Source of the DNA: Sepiola atlantica
Lineage: Eukaryota; Mollusca; Cephalopoda; Sepiida; Sepiolidae
DNA length: 64,000 bases
NCBI GenBank assembly: GCA_963556195.1
Contig: OY744525.1
Coordinates: forward strand, 82,380,165-82,444,164
Direction of reading: 5' to 3'
Positions within the stretch are counted from its first letter, which is position 1. The number at the start of each line of letters is the position of its first letter. A program made the position numbers and the translations under genes. The notes under the pieces are model-generated. The model was not told the DNA's origin. It worked only from the letters and a program-made list of their open reading frames with translations, and searched no databases. Of this stretch, positions 11,150 through 20,940 are shown piece after piece.

Positions 11150-11720
11150 AATGTAAGGTATGTGTATATGTTTATATATTGCTATATATACTATTCATTC
11201 ATAAACTAATTAACTGATCATCATGTATTTTTGAAAAAGATCTGCTAGGCGTAAGTGTAGGTTATATTTAGTTTAATTCAATTTCATTCAAAGGGGGCAA
11301 AGAAGAGATTGAAGCCCTTCGTGAAAAATCTAGATATTTCCTATTGTTAAGAATTTTTTACAATAGGTATCAAACACCAGTAAAACCTATTCCCCAAATT
11401 TCAGTTTTTCGCAACTATTTTAAAGGGTTTTCAGGGGGACATAATATAGACAGAACCTCCTATTTGATTAAGTCATGTTGTGAAAAAGGTTCTATTTTAA
11501 TTCTTCTATCTGGTCATAATTTGTAATTAACTGAAGAAGTCATTCATCTCTCACTTTGTTATTTATGTATTTCTTGCCCTCTCTAACTATGTGTTAATTC
11601 GACCACTCTCGAATAGTTATTAATGTCTCTGTGAGTATTTTTTAAAAAGAGTAACTCTCTCTTTTCAACCAGTTTATATAGTGTGTGAGTAAGCAGCTTA
11701 AATACGTATGTGAATTAGAT
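11150..11720 (+). repeat. Dispersed repeat family A, copy 2 (longer variant)
   Basis: Starts GTAAGGTATGTGTATATG. It shares AACTAATTAACTGATCATC, GGTTATATTTAGTTTAATT and AACTATTTTAAAGGGTTTTC with copy 7 read in the other direction. Past 11500 it carries a section (TTAACTGAAGAAGTCATTCA, ATGTCTCTGTGAGTATTT, CATAGTGTGTG-like) also present at 14220-14345 and 61040-61200, so these belong to one family or to a second repeat that travels with it. Confidence 0.65.
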
Positions 11721-11754
11721 ATCAATTGAATAATTCTCTTTACTTCTAGTTAGT

Positions 11755-12015
11755 TGTTTTGTTTTACGGCATATCTACCCTTTTGGGTTGTTTAATGCCG
11801 AATCTGGTCATTTTGGTAAAAAGTTTTTATGCTTCAGGTTTTTTTTATATCTTCAAATATTTATTATGTTGTTTGGTTTAGTTGTTTTTTAGAGTAAAAA
11901 AAATAGTTTTGTTTTTAGCTTTGCAGAACATGATTGAGTTTTTCAAAGGGAAAGGAAACAAACAATAACATCAATGCTTGGCGCATTTTAAGTCAGGAAG
12001 CCGGTATCTTCAGAC
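11755..12015. repeat. Possible SINE-like remnant
   Basis: GTTTTACGGCATATCTACCC, GGGTTGTTTAATGCCG and CTGGTCATTTTGG resemble a SINE end read backwards. A related GTTAGGTTTTACGGCATGTC occurs at 63216. No head or target duplication was found, so this is a weak call. Confidence 0.3.
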
Positions 12016-12162
12016 AGCCTGATCTGGTAGCACCGATGTTTACTTTTATATTACCACTTAGGATAGTATAGCAGTAAAAAGTCTCATTAATTTTAGTTAT
12101 GGTATGACAGGTATGTCACAATTTATAAAATTTTGAATAAAATCAAAGTCACAGGTAGTCTA

Positions 12163-12163
<1 letters not shown>

Positions 12164-12249
<86 letters not shown>
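12164..12249. repeat. TA then GA compound microsatellite
   Basis: TA run to about 12210, then a GA run to 12249. Confidence 0.9.
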
Positions 12250-12253
<4 letters not shown>

Positions 12254-12439
12254 TATATCTTATTTTTTCAATATTTTATCTACGTACGACGGGAGATTGT
12301 TACGTGATTATGAAGAAATTAAATGATCTTTACAACGAAAGCGGCGAGTATAATCATCTAGACATACGATATAACTCAACGACAGAGTCGGAATATTGCA
12401 CTGGGGCTTCAGGTGAATGTTTATATTTTTATGTTTCGC

Positions 12440-12464
12440 TCTCTCTCTCATATATATATATATA

Positions 12465-12511
<47 letters not shown>
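12440..12511. repeat. CT/TA microsatellite
   Basis: CTCTCTCTC, then two TA runs split by TTAATA. It ends at the start of family A copy 3. Confidence 0.9.
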
Positions 12512-12514
<3 letters not shown>

Positions 12515-12516
<2 letters not shown>

Positions 12517-12960
12517 GATATGTGTATATGTTTATATATTTTTCTATACAGGATTTACTCCTCATAAATTTTAGACATTTTCTAGAATAAAAATTATGTA
12601 ATAATTTTATCCAAATCGGCTTAAGGATTCTAGACAATATTTCGAATGGTTATATCTTGAGTTTAATCTTCATAAGTGGGCAGAAAAATGGCGCAAAACC
12701 CTTATGCCCGAAAAATTAATTTTACTCATTCTGTGACGGGTATTCTAATATTTATATACAGATAGGTATGTGTATATGTTTATATATTTGTATGTACAGA
12801 ATTCACAAGTTATTCACTGATCATTACGAATTTTAGAACCAGATGTTAGAAGTAATGTAGGCTATATTTACTTTAATATAATTCATGCAACGTCGGTAAA
12901 AAGGGTTTGGAAGTCCTTTTAGCGCCTCCCAAGATGTGCAGAATCCTAAAGGGGCATCTG
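12515..12960 (+). repeat. Family A, copies 3 and 4 in head-to-tail order
   Basis: Copy 3 (about 12515-12755) has TTAGACATTTTCTAGAAT, a TATATCTTGAGTTTAATCTTC block and an end GGGTATTCTAATA. Copy 4 starts immediately (GGTATGTGTATATGTTTATA at 12765) and carries TGATCATTACGAATTTTAGA and GGCTATATTTACTTTAAT. The end-to-start junction shows the family's natural limits. Confidence 0.7.
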
Positions 12961-13109
12961 ATATTTTAATAACCTTAGCCGTCGAAAGGCGTTGGGTCTC
13001 CTGCTTTAAACCGCGCTTGTCTCACACCCTACCTGCGTTTGATTTTTTTTTATATGGGAGGAGAGTTAATAACAACTCATACGTATATTAGTGGTTGTGT
13101 CGTTAACAT

Positions 13110-13400
13110 ATTTGTCTTTAAAAACAGGCTCTTTGAGTAAGCTTTCCACATGTGGGACACATTACCGCTGGATACTTCCCTGCTGATTACAACGTGGTCG
13201 TCTTAAAATCCAATTTCAACACATTTTTGTCATGAACCATCCCGTAAATAATCAAACGCGGTTCATACCATTAATCAATGTTAGTACTCCCATAGCGTTC
13301 CTCATCTTTCGGCTGGCAATCATTTCCGTCTCTTCAATCCTTAACCTCGAGTGGCTCTTGGTTTTGATAAGTGGTGACCCGCAAATATAAAAAAATCAGC
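13110..13400 (+). pseudogene. Decayed LINE C-terminus and 3' end
   Basis: Pieces in shifting frames read FHMWDTLPL, then FPADYNVVVLKSNFNTF. This resembles the W(N/D).LP...F..DY...K..FN closing block of CR1/L2/jockey-type LINE proteins, and it matches the remnant at 16441-16640. The following block CCTTAACCTCGAGTGGC at 13340 recurs at 38560, so 3' flanking sequence is shared too. Confidence 0.5.
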
Positions 13401-13985
13401 AAAACCTGAATGGTAATCTTCTCAGACCGTTCATGCATTGCAACAAGTTTATTAAGATGCTCACCGTCACAAGCCAACAGGTTCATAGATTGCTCAAGCG
13501 TCTCAAAGATGACCTTAAAGATGACCCAGGCGAATGAGGTCCACCAACCTCAATAGATGAACAAACTGTGGCTCAAGTTCGGACGCCGGTCAAAGAATAG
13601 CATTGAATTTCGATTGACTCTATGGAAGCGGAAATTTCTCCAGGTTTAACATTTTCAATTTTGCGTCAACAACATTTTGCTTTCGGTCAGCTTTCTGCCC
13701 GCTGGGCATCAAGTGGTCAGCGACCACCGGCCTGTTCAAAGGCCTGCCATTTCGATGAGCCTTTTACGTTGTCGAAGATTCTACGGAACAAAGAAACAAA
13801 TCATAAGTAGAGACGAGCCTCAGATTTATCAATATTATCCACAGCGCAATATCCAATCAAACAGTTGCTCCTTTCTACGAACACGAGATTTGAAAGAAGC
13901 ACGATTCTAAAAATCGGTGACGAGGCGAATAGAAGAAATGGAATTCTATAGAGGAGGGTAATTCAGAATCTATTGACTCAAATAA
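13400..13985. other. Unassigned, relatively balanced base composition
   Basis: Two overlapping 60-77 residue frames lie at 13622-13910. I recognise no domain in them. The composition differs from the AT-rich surroundings, so decayed transposon coding sequence is likely, of unknown type. Confidence 0.4.
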
Positions 13986-13989
13986 AGGT

Positions 13990-14345
13990 TATGTTGAGAT
14001 ATAGTTTGTATATCAGTGTTTAATAAAAGGTTCCTATGAATTAATAATCTTTTGACTTCACCTCTTATAACCATATAAGTTAATATATATTATTATTTTA
14101 CTATAGCATATGTATAGCTATTATTCTAATCATGAGATAATCAACATTTCTTTCTGTAAGGTTTTCTCCTTTATACTTTACTAACACAAAATACATACCT
14201 AGTTCTATTTTAATTGTTCTAATTAGCCGTAAATTATAAGTGACTGAACAAGTCACCCATCTCTCTCTTAGCTATCTAAGTATTACTCTCGCCATGTTGA
14301 TTCATCTACTCTCTAATATTTCTTAATATCTCTGTTAGTATCTAG
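13990..14345 (+). repeat. Family A, partial copy 5
   Basis: The section 14210-14345 (CCGTAAATTATAAGTGACTG, CACCCATCTCTCTC, AATATCTCTGTTAGTATCT) parallels 11515-11640 and 61040-61140. Confidence 0.5.
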
Positions 14346-14499
14346 AGTAAAACACTTTTTTTTACTTTTTAGTTTTTCATTATTTTTATATCCATTCCAC
14401 ATCGATGCGATGTGACACAAGATCGTGTTCTTCCAATGTATGCATTTTCTTTTAACGATAACTTACATATACATCGAAAAGCCGGATTAGGACGAATAC

Positions 14500-14739
14500 A
14501 GAGGTGGTACTTTTTATAGAAATGTGTCATACTTTCGCCGCGGGCAAAGGAGGGGTGGGGGAGAGGAGGCGACCCAGGAAGAGATAGATTTTGCTCCAGG
14601 CAACGGGGCGGAGATAAGGCAGGCAACCGGAGAACATACATCATTCGCCCAAGGCAACGGGTAGAATGGGGTAACGGGGAGAAGGAACGTTGAAATGGAG
14701 CGACCAGGGAAGAGAGAGCCCCGGGCAACGCCTGCTAGT
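14500..14739 (+). mobile_element. Helitron-like 3' end with G/A-rich subterminal region
   Basis: The sequence ends CCCCGGGCAACGCCTGCTAGT at 14719-14739. The hairpin-like core is close to CTAG, and T/A follows. Upstream are several imperfect GGCAACGGG-like blocks (14598, 14624, 14652) in a G/A-rich stretch, which could be degenerate repeats of the end motif. The 5' end is unknown. Confidence 0.4.
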
Positions 14740-15580
14740 ATTATATATATTCAAGTTAAATAATAAAGTATTGATAGAACTCTTTGCACAACTTAATACT
14801 TCATGATTGACGGGTAAACTATATACCCCCCACTCTATAATACAGACTAGTATGTATTTATTTGTATATTTAGAAAGAAATACATGTACTTCCATCCCGT
14901 CACGAAAAAGTTTGCGAGTAGAAAACTGTTAGAACGAAACCATTTCATGTGTTAAGGGGAAACAAGAAAGCAAATCAAACAAGCAACGCCGTATGAAATA
15001 AATTCGCAAAGAAATCCTTCACTCTAAATAAAAAGGCAAAGGTTGTTTTTATTTATGTTTTCAGAAATGATAATAAGTTATATATAGAAAAATAGAATTA
15101 CTGACGCAATTTTATGATTTTGCACGAATATTAGTGAATACATTGTCGAAGCATATTGTTCTCCCATTTCTAACGGAGGGTATGCCCTAGAAAATATAAA
15201 TAAATAAATGAATAATAGAAGGTTATATTACAGTAACCATGTCTTTATTCAGTTCTAAAAAGATAATTTCTTGACGGCTGTTTCGTTAGCACTTAGACAG
15301 GTAAAATGCAGAGTTATATATCCTGGTGTTGCTTTGAATGTAACTCACCAGAAGGAAAGGTAAAATAAATATCATGTCCAAAACACTAGGAAATAACAAC
15401 AACAAAAAACATAATGAAACCTACATCACCAGAGAATTTATGTATGTAGATTCAATTAGGTATGTAAGTTTTCGTTTATTGCTATGAACACCATGTTTGA
15501 TAACACAAGGAGCCAACAAAAATACGTATACTTTCACAAGGTTTGTAATACCAAATAAGATCGTCATCAAACTTAATATG
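14740..15580. other. No feature recognised
   Basis: AT-rich sequence. A short frame at 14641-14895 on the minus strand has no recognisable content. Confidence 0.5.
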
Positions 15581-15581
15581 G

Positions 15582-15713
15582 GTTAAAACAGTAGAAAATG
15601 AATAAAAAATAAATAAAAATAGGAAAAAGAAAATGGAGAAGAAGAAAAGGAAAAGAAAAGAGTTAAAAATACGAAACTATTCCGTAATATATATTTATTC
15701 AAAATAAAATAGA
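15582..15713 (+). repeat. Inverted repeat arm, partner at 17645-17781
   Basis: From GGTTAAAACAGTAGAAAATG to AAAATAAAATAG this is almost identical to the reverse complement of 17645-17781, over about 130 bases. Either the two arms bound a 2.2-kb element or they are two copies of a short dispersed repeat in opposite orientation. Confidence 0.8.
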
Positions 15714-15750
15714 ATTTAATTAAAAAACAATGGAAGCAACTAATATATAT

Positions 15751-15985
15751 ATATGATCATTTTTATTTACACAGACATGTACAAAAGCTGCGACACTGGC
15801 ATGTCGATGTTATCGATCAACAGCTATTATAAACTGAGATCTTTCCAAATATGATCTAAGGTTAAGATCGGATTCTAACTCTGCCTGATGAGATCTCAGT
15901 TTATAATAGCTGTTGATCGATAACATCGACATGCCAGTGTCGCAGATTTTGTACATGTCTGTGTAAATAAAAATAATCATATATA
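15751..15985. mobile_element. 235-bp near-perfect palindrome (foldback element)
   Basis: Left arm 15751-15842 and right arm 15890-15985 are nearly exact reverse complements, sharing GACATGTACAAAA, CGACACTGGCATGTCGATG, TTATCGATCAACAGCTATTA and TAAACTGAGATCT. The 47-base centre has GGTTAAGATCGGATT. A second copy at 31615-31730 keeps the centre and one arm only. Confidence 0.9.
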
Positions 15986-16071
15986 AAAGCTCTATTTGAT
16001 ATTGAACACTTTTTATAAATCCGGTTGAAATTCTTTGACTTACTACCCTGTGGATGTTTTACCTGGATTAT

Positions 16072-16072
<1 letters not shown>
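15986..16072 (+). repeat. Dispersed repeat family D, copy 2
   Basis: Reads AGCTCTATTTGATATTGAAC to CCTGGATTATTA. It is the reverse complement of 10404-10500 with changes. It directly follows the palindrome and ends in a TA run. Confidence 0.6.
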
Positions 16073-16113
<41 letters not shown>

Positions 16114-16145
16114 CACATACACGCATTTGCGGTGTGTGTGTGTGT
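16073..16145. repeat. TA/CA/GT compound microsatellite
   Basis: TA runs with ACACATAC and GTGTGTGTGTG inserts. Confidence 0.85.
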
Positions 16146-16440
16146 TATATGCATGCATATAAGTAGCCCTTCCAATGTGTAAGAGATGCGTGGGGGCGGG
16201 GGAGTGTCGGTTGATGGCGAAAATTAAGAAGTATTTATGCCACCATCCCATAGCTACAACTTTTTTTAAAGTTATTTTTTTAAATTTTGAACTAAAAAAG
16301 ATATTTTTTATTTTTCTGATAGCCAACTTTATTCTGTCTGATCTTTTTTGGAACAATTTGAAATTGAATATTTAGTTTATCTTACAACCTCGACGAGACG
16401 CTGGTTAAACCGTGTGGGCTGTTCTAATGTTTAGTGAAAC
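16146..16440. other. No feature recognised
   Basis: AT-rich sequence with small frames only. Confidence 0.45.
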
Positions 16441-16640
16441 ATTCACAGCAAGAACCCCTCCTCCTCCTCCTTTCCACTAGTGCATATAACTTTCTTTACT
16501 TGCTCTGTGTATCTAACATCAAACAACATTTCCATGAACAGAGTTTTTTTCCAAGAACTTTCCATCTGTTGCACACGTAGCCAGAAGATTGCTTCCCTGA
16601 GGACTACCATCTTAAATATAATTTTAATAAACACTTGTTA
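16441..16640 (+). pseudogene. Decayed LINE C-terminus
   Basis: In one frame from about 16541 the translation is SFFPRTFHLLHT, stop, PEDCFPEDYHLKYNFNKHLL, stop. This fits the closing W..LP.D.F..DY...FN..L block of non-LTR retrotransposons and resembles 13120-13260 and 38420-38510. The tryptophan position is lost and a stop interrupts the motif. Confidence 0.5.
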
Positions 16641-16649
16641 TAAACGGTG

Positions 16650-17408
16650 CTATTAAGACATCAATTCTATTCATTCCTTTCATTATTTAAAATCATCTCA
16701 TAATATTCTTCATCATTCAACTGAAAATCTATAGATTTCATTAACGCTTATATTCAAATAGTTTTAAACAGTGATAAATGATGATGGATTAATAATAAAA
16801 ATGGCATTATTTTATCTGTAGTTAACGTGAATTGTGGGCTTTCGCAATTGTATGAACGGGTAATTAAATACATTAATATTTGGGCTCGATTCCATAGTCA
16901 GCAGCAATGTCAATTAGGCGAATAAAGCACCTTAACTGTTTAGGGTGTATTAAGGATATTATTACAAAGCTCCTTAAACTATATCACGCTAGGACTTTGT
17001 ATATTTCAATTCTACGAATTAGTTCGCGCGATTGTACCAATTAGAACTCGATGGGTATTTCTAAAAAGAAAAACTTGTGACATTAAACGCTTAAAAATAT
17101 ATTATCAAAATATATTATCAAAATATATGCGAGCAGCTTTTTTTTTTCACAAATGCAACCATTTTCTTTTGCGATGACTAATTTAACTTTCCAAAGGGAA
17201 GTCACTCTGTTAAGCTTGTATCGACACAAGGCTTTGTGTAGCTTTCTTTATTAGGCTTAACAGCACTCCAGATAAAGTAACAACCTTCATTCATTTTTTT
17301 TAAGAACTCTAAATAAATGATTCATTTAATCCGATCAGCAGAGGGATTAACGATTAATCGGGGTTTTACTATAATGGGCTATAACGAGGTAGAGGGATTT
17401 CCCATTCA

Positions 17409-17411
<3 letters not shown>
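16650..17411. other. No feature recognised
   Basis: AT-rich sequence. A tandem of three short ATATATTATCAAA units lies near 17095-17125. No gene is evident. Confidence 0.5.
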
Positions 17412-17463
<52 letters not shown>

Positions 17464-17470
17464 ATAAATA

Positions 17471-17520
<50 letters not shown>

Positions 17521-17540
17521 GTCGTTTGACCCCCCCCCCC
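17412..17540. repeat. TA, CT and C-run microsatellites
   Basis: TA run to 17460, CT run 17475-17516, and a C run 17530-17540. Confidence 0.9.
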
Positions 17541-17644
17541 GCTCTTATTTTATATGGTTTATGGCACTGTTGTTTGTCACACTACCATCTCTCCTATTAA
17601 CAGAGAAAACTAATAAAACTAAATATAAAACGGAAGATTGGAAT

Positions 17645-17781
17645 AGTCTATTTTATTTTGAATAAATATATAATACGGAATAGTTTCGTATTTTTAACCC
17701 TTTTCTTTTCCTTTTCTTCTTTCTCCATTTTATTTTTGCTATTTTTATTTATTTTTTATTCATTTTCTACTGTTTTTAACT
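17645..17781 (-). repeat. Inverted repeat arm, partner at 15582-15713
   Basis: Reverse complement of the left arm, including ACGAAACTATTCCGTA and the purine-rich AAGAAAAGGAAAAGAAAAG segment. Confidence 0.8.
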
Positions 17782-17789
17782 CAAAGGGA

Positions 17790-18559
17790 AATATCGCCAC
17801 TATTATTAATACTATTTAACCCGTAACGAGCAGAAAGACTAATTTTGGAGTTTGTGTTTTTTTTTTTTCAAAAGTTTAACTGGCTTTGCAAACTCACCTT
17901 TCATGATTCAAACAATCTAATCGGGACTCAATTGATGACCCAATGGGTCACTTTTTAAAATGATTATATTTGACCTTCATCTATACCTCAAGGTATGGAT
18001 TTTACAGACTTTAGAATCAAATGATTTTTTCTATACTAAACTAGAAATGTAAATGTTATGCATCGCGCTTATTTACCAAGGCAAGATATTAGTCATGAGA
18101 TATTAAGATTAAAGACACTAAACAAGTGGAGTGGGGAGAGATTATACCACTCAAACACAGTGGGGTAATTCCAATCTTCAGCGTTCAAGTTAAGTACGTT
18201 CTTCTTTTATTTCATACAATAAAACAAATCTTATCATCTTCACCTTTTATTTTGCCATCAACTACTCATTGTAAAACTTATTCTAATCGACTGTACTAAA
18301 TACAAGAATATTCGCGAGAAATAGTATCACGCACGGATTCACCCAGTATGCAGTTCGAAAATGTGCCTACGTCTCAAATAAAGACGAGCTGAAAAAAATA
18401 AATCACTTCCAGCTCCTATCCTAGGAAAGATCAAAGATAAAACTAAACGAGTTGCTAGAAGTTATCAAGTGACTATTTTATAAATACATCGTATTGCACA
18501 AAAATTGGCCCCAAAAGGGTTGATTTGTCGTCAAACAAACAATCTCAAGCGTTTTTCCT
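17790..18559. other. No feature recognised
   Basis: AT-rich sequence without recognised gene or repeat. Confidence 0.5.
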
Positions 18560-18840
18560 CCTCGTCTTTTTCTTTCGGTTGTGTTTTATGCTTTTACTTT
18601 TTCCTTCATTCTTTCCTTCATACCTTTCTTTCATCACTTCCGGTTTTCTTTTTTATGCACTTTCCTTTTTTAGTTCTTTCATTTCTTCTTTTTTTTTCTT
18701 CTCTTTTTCTCTCTTGCTCCAGTTTTGTCTCTTTTCATTTTTGTTTCTTCTCTTTCTTCTCTTACTCTTTTCCTTCCATAGTTTTCTTTGTTGTTTTCCC
18801 CCTCCTTATACTTCTACTAAGTCTTCCCTTTTAATCCTTT
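18560..18840. repeat. Polypyrimidine tract (CTT-rich)
   Basis: About 280 bases dominated by C and T on the plus strand. The phenylalanine/leucine/serine-rich frames here are by-products. Confidence 0.85.
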
Positions 18841-18944
18841 AATCTCCCCCCCCCCTCTTCATCATCGTTACTGACCTTTTACTTGATTCACTTAAGTTTC
18901 CTCTGCCCATGTCTGATCGGCCGCCCGAACGTATTTATCTATAC

Positions 18945-19090
18945 ACCATTTTTGCAGACTAAACCGAACCGCCCGCCGTTCTTCATGCAAAGACAATTCC
19001 TTGGACATTTGCCCCAACATTGAGCTAAAGAATCCAGAAATGTCAAGAACTGACAATTATGAACCGGCGAATACAAAAAGTCAATGGTTT
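18945..19090 (-). other. Candidate exon with LRRNT-like cysteine cluster
   Basis: On the minus strand, CTCCTCCTCTTTACAG gives a good splice acceptor and the next base is 19090. The frame stays open and ends CPRNCLCMKNGGRFGLVCKNG. This C-P-x-x-C-x-C...V-x-C spacing is that of leucine-rich-repeat N-terminal caps of secreted or membrane proteins. GT dinucleotides at 18946 and 18944 could be donors; without splicing the frame ends at a TAG 18939-18941. No leucine-rich repeats or neighbouring exons were found, so chance resemblance or a gene fragment remains possible. Confidence 0.25.
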
Positions 19091-19344
19091 CTGTAAAGAG
19101 GAGGAGACCGTATAGACCTCGTGAAAAAAGATGTCTGCTGGCATTGTTTGTGTTTGACGCAAGGGAAGGCTTCAGATACACAATAGTGTGTATCTAACAT
19201 ATTATCGTCTTCATTGACCTTTGTAAAAAAAACTAACAGATTTTCATAAAAAATAATCGTATCATTTTCATGCAAAACAAGACTCCCCAAACAATTTGAA
19301 CATTTTAATTTCTAGACTAAATAACGCTGTTATCTCTAATGAGG

Positions 19345-19357
19345 GGGGGGGGGGTGC
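19345..19357 (+). repeat. G homopolymer run
   Basis: About a dozen G in a row near 19345. The bases after it (GTGATTGGGATAACGG and on) could be a worn tRNA-like head, but I see no clear B box. Confidence 0.6.
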
Positions 19358-19503
19358 GTGATTGGGATAACGGATAGCGTCGCGGATTATGGAATGAGAT
19401 ATGAAATCAAATCTTACATGATCTAAGGTGTTCAATTAGACACTAATACCATTGCAAGGGTATGAACCCACCATTTAACCCAGGCTATATGTTAAATATT
19501 GAG

Positions 19504-19840
19504 TATTTATTTACTCCTCTCCAGGAGTTAGGCACAAGGCCAGTTTTTATCTTACTCCCACAAGTAAGATGTGACCCAAGGTCGGGTCGGGAAAGTGGGG
19601 TTTAAAAATTGTCTGGGCAGCCCCGTCGGCATCCCCCGGTAAGGGCGCCGCAGGCAGTAAGCAATAAACTTATCCTCCCTAAAGAGGGGAGGCAAAGCCT
19701 GGAAAGGCTGACCTCCCAGAACTGCACAGAACAGACCCATTGACCGGCGTAAATCAAGACGCGAAGGCCAGGACAACACCAGTACGGGGTGCAGTATCCA
19801 TCGGAACAGATACTACACTTTGATCTTAGCCAGTAGAGTT
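19504..19840 (-). repeat. U2 snRNA-headed SINE, type I
   Basis: Read on the minus strand it starts CTGGCTAAGATCAAAGTG then TAGTATCTGTTCC, matching the 5' part of U2 snRNA through the branch-point recognition GTAGTA. The body then has GATTTACGCCGGTC, TTTGCCTCCCCTCTTT, GGGGATGCCGACGGGG and GACCTTGGGTCACATC. The 3' tail is GGCCTTGTGCCTAACTCCTG, then AGGAGTAAATAAATA. Full-length or nearly so. A SINE made by polymerase III or snRNA-type transcription and LINE machinery is inferred. Confidence 0.85.
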
Positions 19841-19849
19841 GAACTAATT

Positions 19850-20013
19850 ATGTATAATTAATGGTGGCTAAATGGTTAACGACGCGGACTGAGGACCTGG
19901 GTGTGCCGAGTTCGAATCCAGTTTGTTCCACATAAACACTTTTATCAAAACCCACATCTGACCTTGTGTCTAACCTCCTGGAGAGGAGGTAAATAAAAAA
20001 ATGTATAATTAAT
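19850..20013 (+). repeat. tRNA-headed SINE with 13-bp target duplication
   Basis: The element proper is 19863-20000 and is flanked by identical ATGTATAATTAAT at 19850-19862 and 20001-20013. The head carries an A box (TGGCTAAATGG) and a B box (GAGTTCGAATCC). The tail GACCTTGTGTCTAACCTCCT, then GGAGAGGAGGTAAATAAAA is the same as in the U2-headed SINEs. It inserted right beside the U2-headed copy at 19504-19840. Confidence 0.9.
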
Positions 20014-20044
20014 CATTTACAAGAGGTATTATATTTCGGCATTA

Positions 20045-20262
20045 AATGATCTTGCTTAGCCTTTTGGGTAGGTAGAAAGTGTAGTACCTGTTCTGATAGT
20101 CTTTTCTGTCCTCGTTTAGTGTAAGAGAAATATTTCTAGACTGCGGCAATTTAAATTTTTGTCCCAATCCAGAGTGCCCCTTTTTGGAAGCTGGAATTTT
20201 CCCACATTTAAAATCAATATTATGTCCAACTCTGCCCTCGTGGAGACGCAAGTAAATAAGCA
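20045..20262 (+). repeat. U2 snRNA-headed SINE, type II
   Basis: The head TTGCTTAGCCTTTTGGGTAG, then AAAGTGTAGTACCTGTTCTG, follows U2 snRNA for about 50 bases with changes. The body has TTTTTGTCCCAATCCAGAGT, then GCCCCTTTTTGGAAGCTGGA, shared with the copies at 29145, 37670 and 63205. It ends ACTCTGCCCTCGTGGAGACG, then AAGTAAATAA. Confidence 0.8.
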
Positions 20263-20773
20263 CCTAACATGAAGATCGATATGATGATAACCCTGTCACC
20301 TCCCAACACATGAACATTAAAAAAAAAAATCTAATAACTTTTTCTCTTCTTACTTATAAAATAAATATATTTTATTTCTTATTTAGATGTTAATGTGAAT
20401 GTGAGAGTTATTCTCCTTTGCGTTTGTCCGGTATTAATTAACGAAAAGGGGATTCTGCCTGGACCCGCCTTTTTGAATCGACCGGCATGTATGATGAATG
20501 ATGATGTTCACATCAGGGCCAATAGCTGGCCCAAAATATCAATTTCTCTTAAATTATTCCGTATTCAACTCAAATTAGTATTGGTTTCTTTTAGAAATGC
20601 TTATGAAAGTTTATTTGTTTTATTACAGTTTCCACGGCAAATGAATATCTTGTGTTTACATTCGCGCTGAACAGGTGCGCTCAACAAATATGCTTCCACC
20701 AGTCAAACTCGTGTTCATCAGATTTGGGAGTCCAAGTTACTGCCGTTCAGTGAAAACACTTTTTGCCTAGCTC
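20263..20773. other. Unassigned; one 91-codon frame
   Basis: A frame at 20395-20670 (+) is preceded by an acceptor-like TTTCTTATTTAG. The product has no recognised domain. A real exon cannot be excluded, but nothing else supports it. Confidence 0.35.
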
Positions 20774-20940
20774 ATGGACGGCGGCACCGGGGGGGGGGGA
20801 CAGAGGGCTCAAGCCCCCCTTTTTGACTTGCCCCCCCCCACTTTACGGTCATCAATAATGAAGTTATATATGCATGTGTTTAACCGCTCCCCCACTTTTT
20901 AGGGGAGCCCCCCACTTTTATAACTGTCCCGCCGGTCCTG
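20774..20940. mobile_element. G/C-run element, copy 1
   Basis: Starts GGACGGCGGCACCGGGGGG and ends AACTGTCCCGCCGGTCCTG, so the ends are short imperfect inverted repeats (GGACGGCGG against GGACCGGCGG). The interior repeats CCCCCACTTTTTAGGGGAGC-like blocks. A second copy is at 63541-63636. Probably a small non-autonomous DNA transposon. Confidence 0.55.

Noticed and set aside
12133..12513. Frame of 126 codons
   Set aside because: Most of it is translated TA, GA and CT microsatellite (YIYI, ERER). The middle part lacks any recognised domain.
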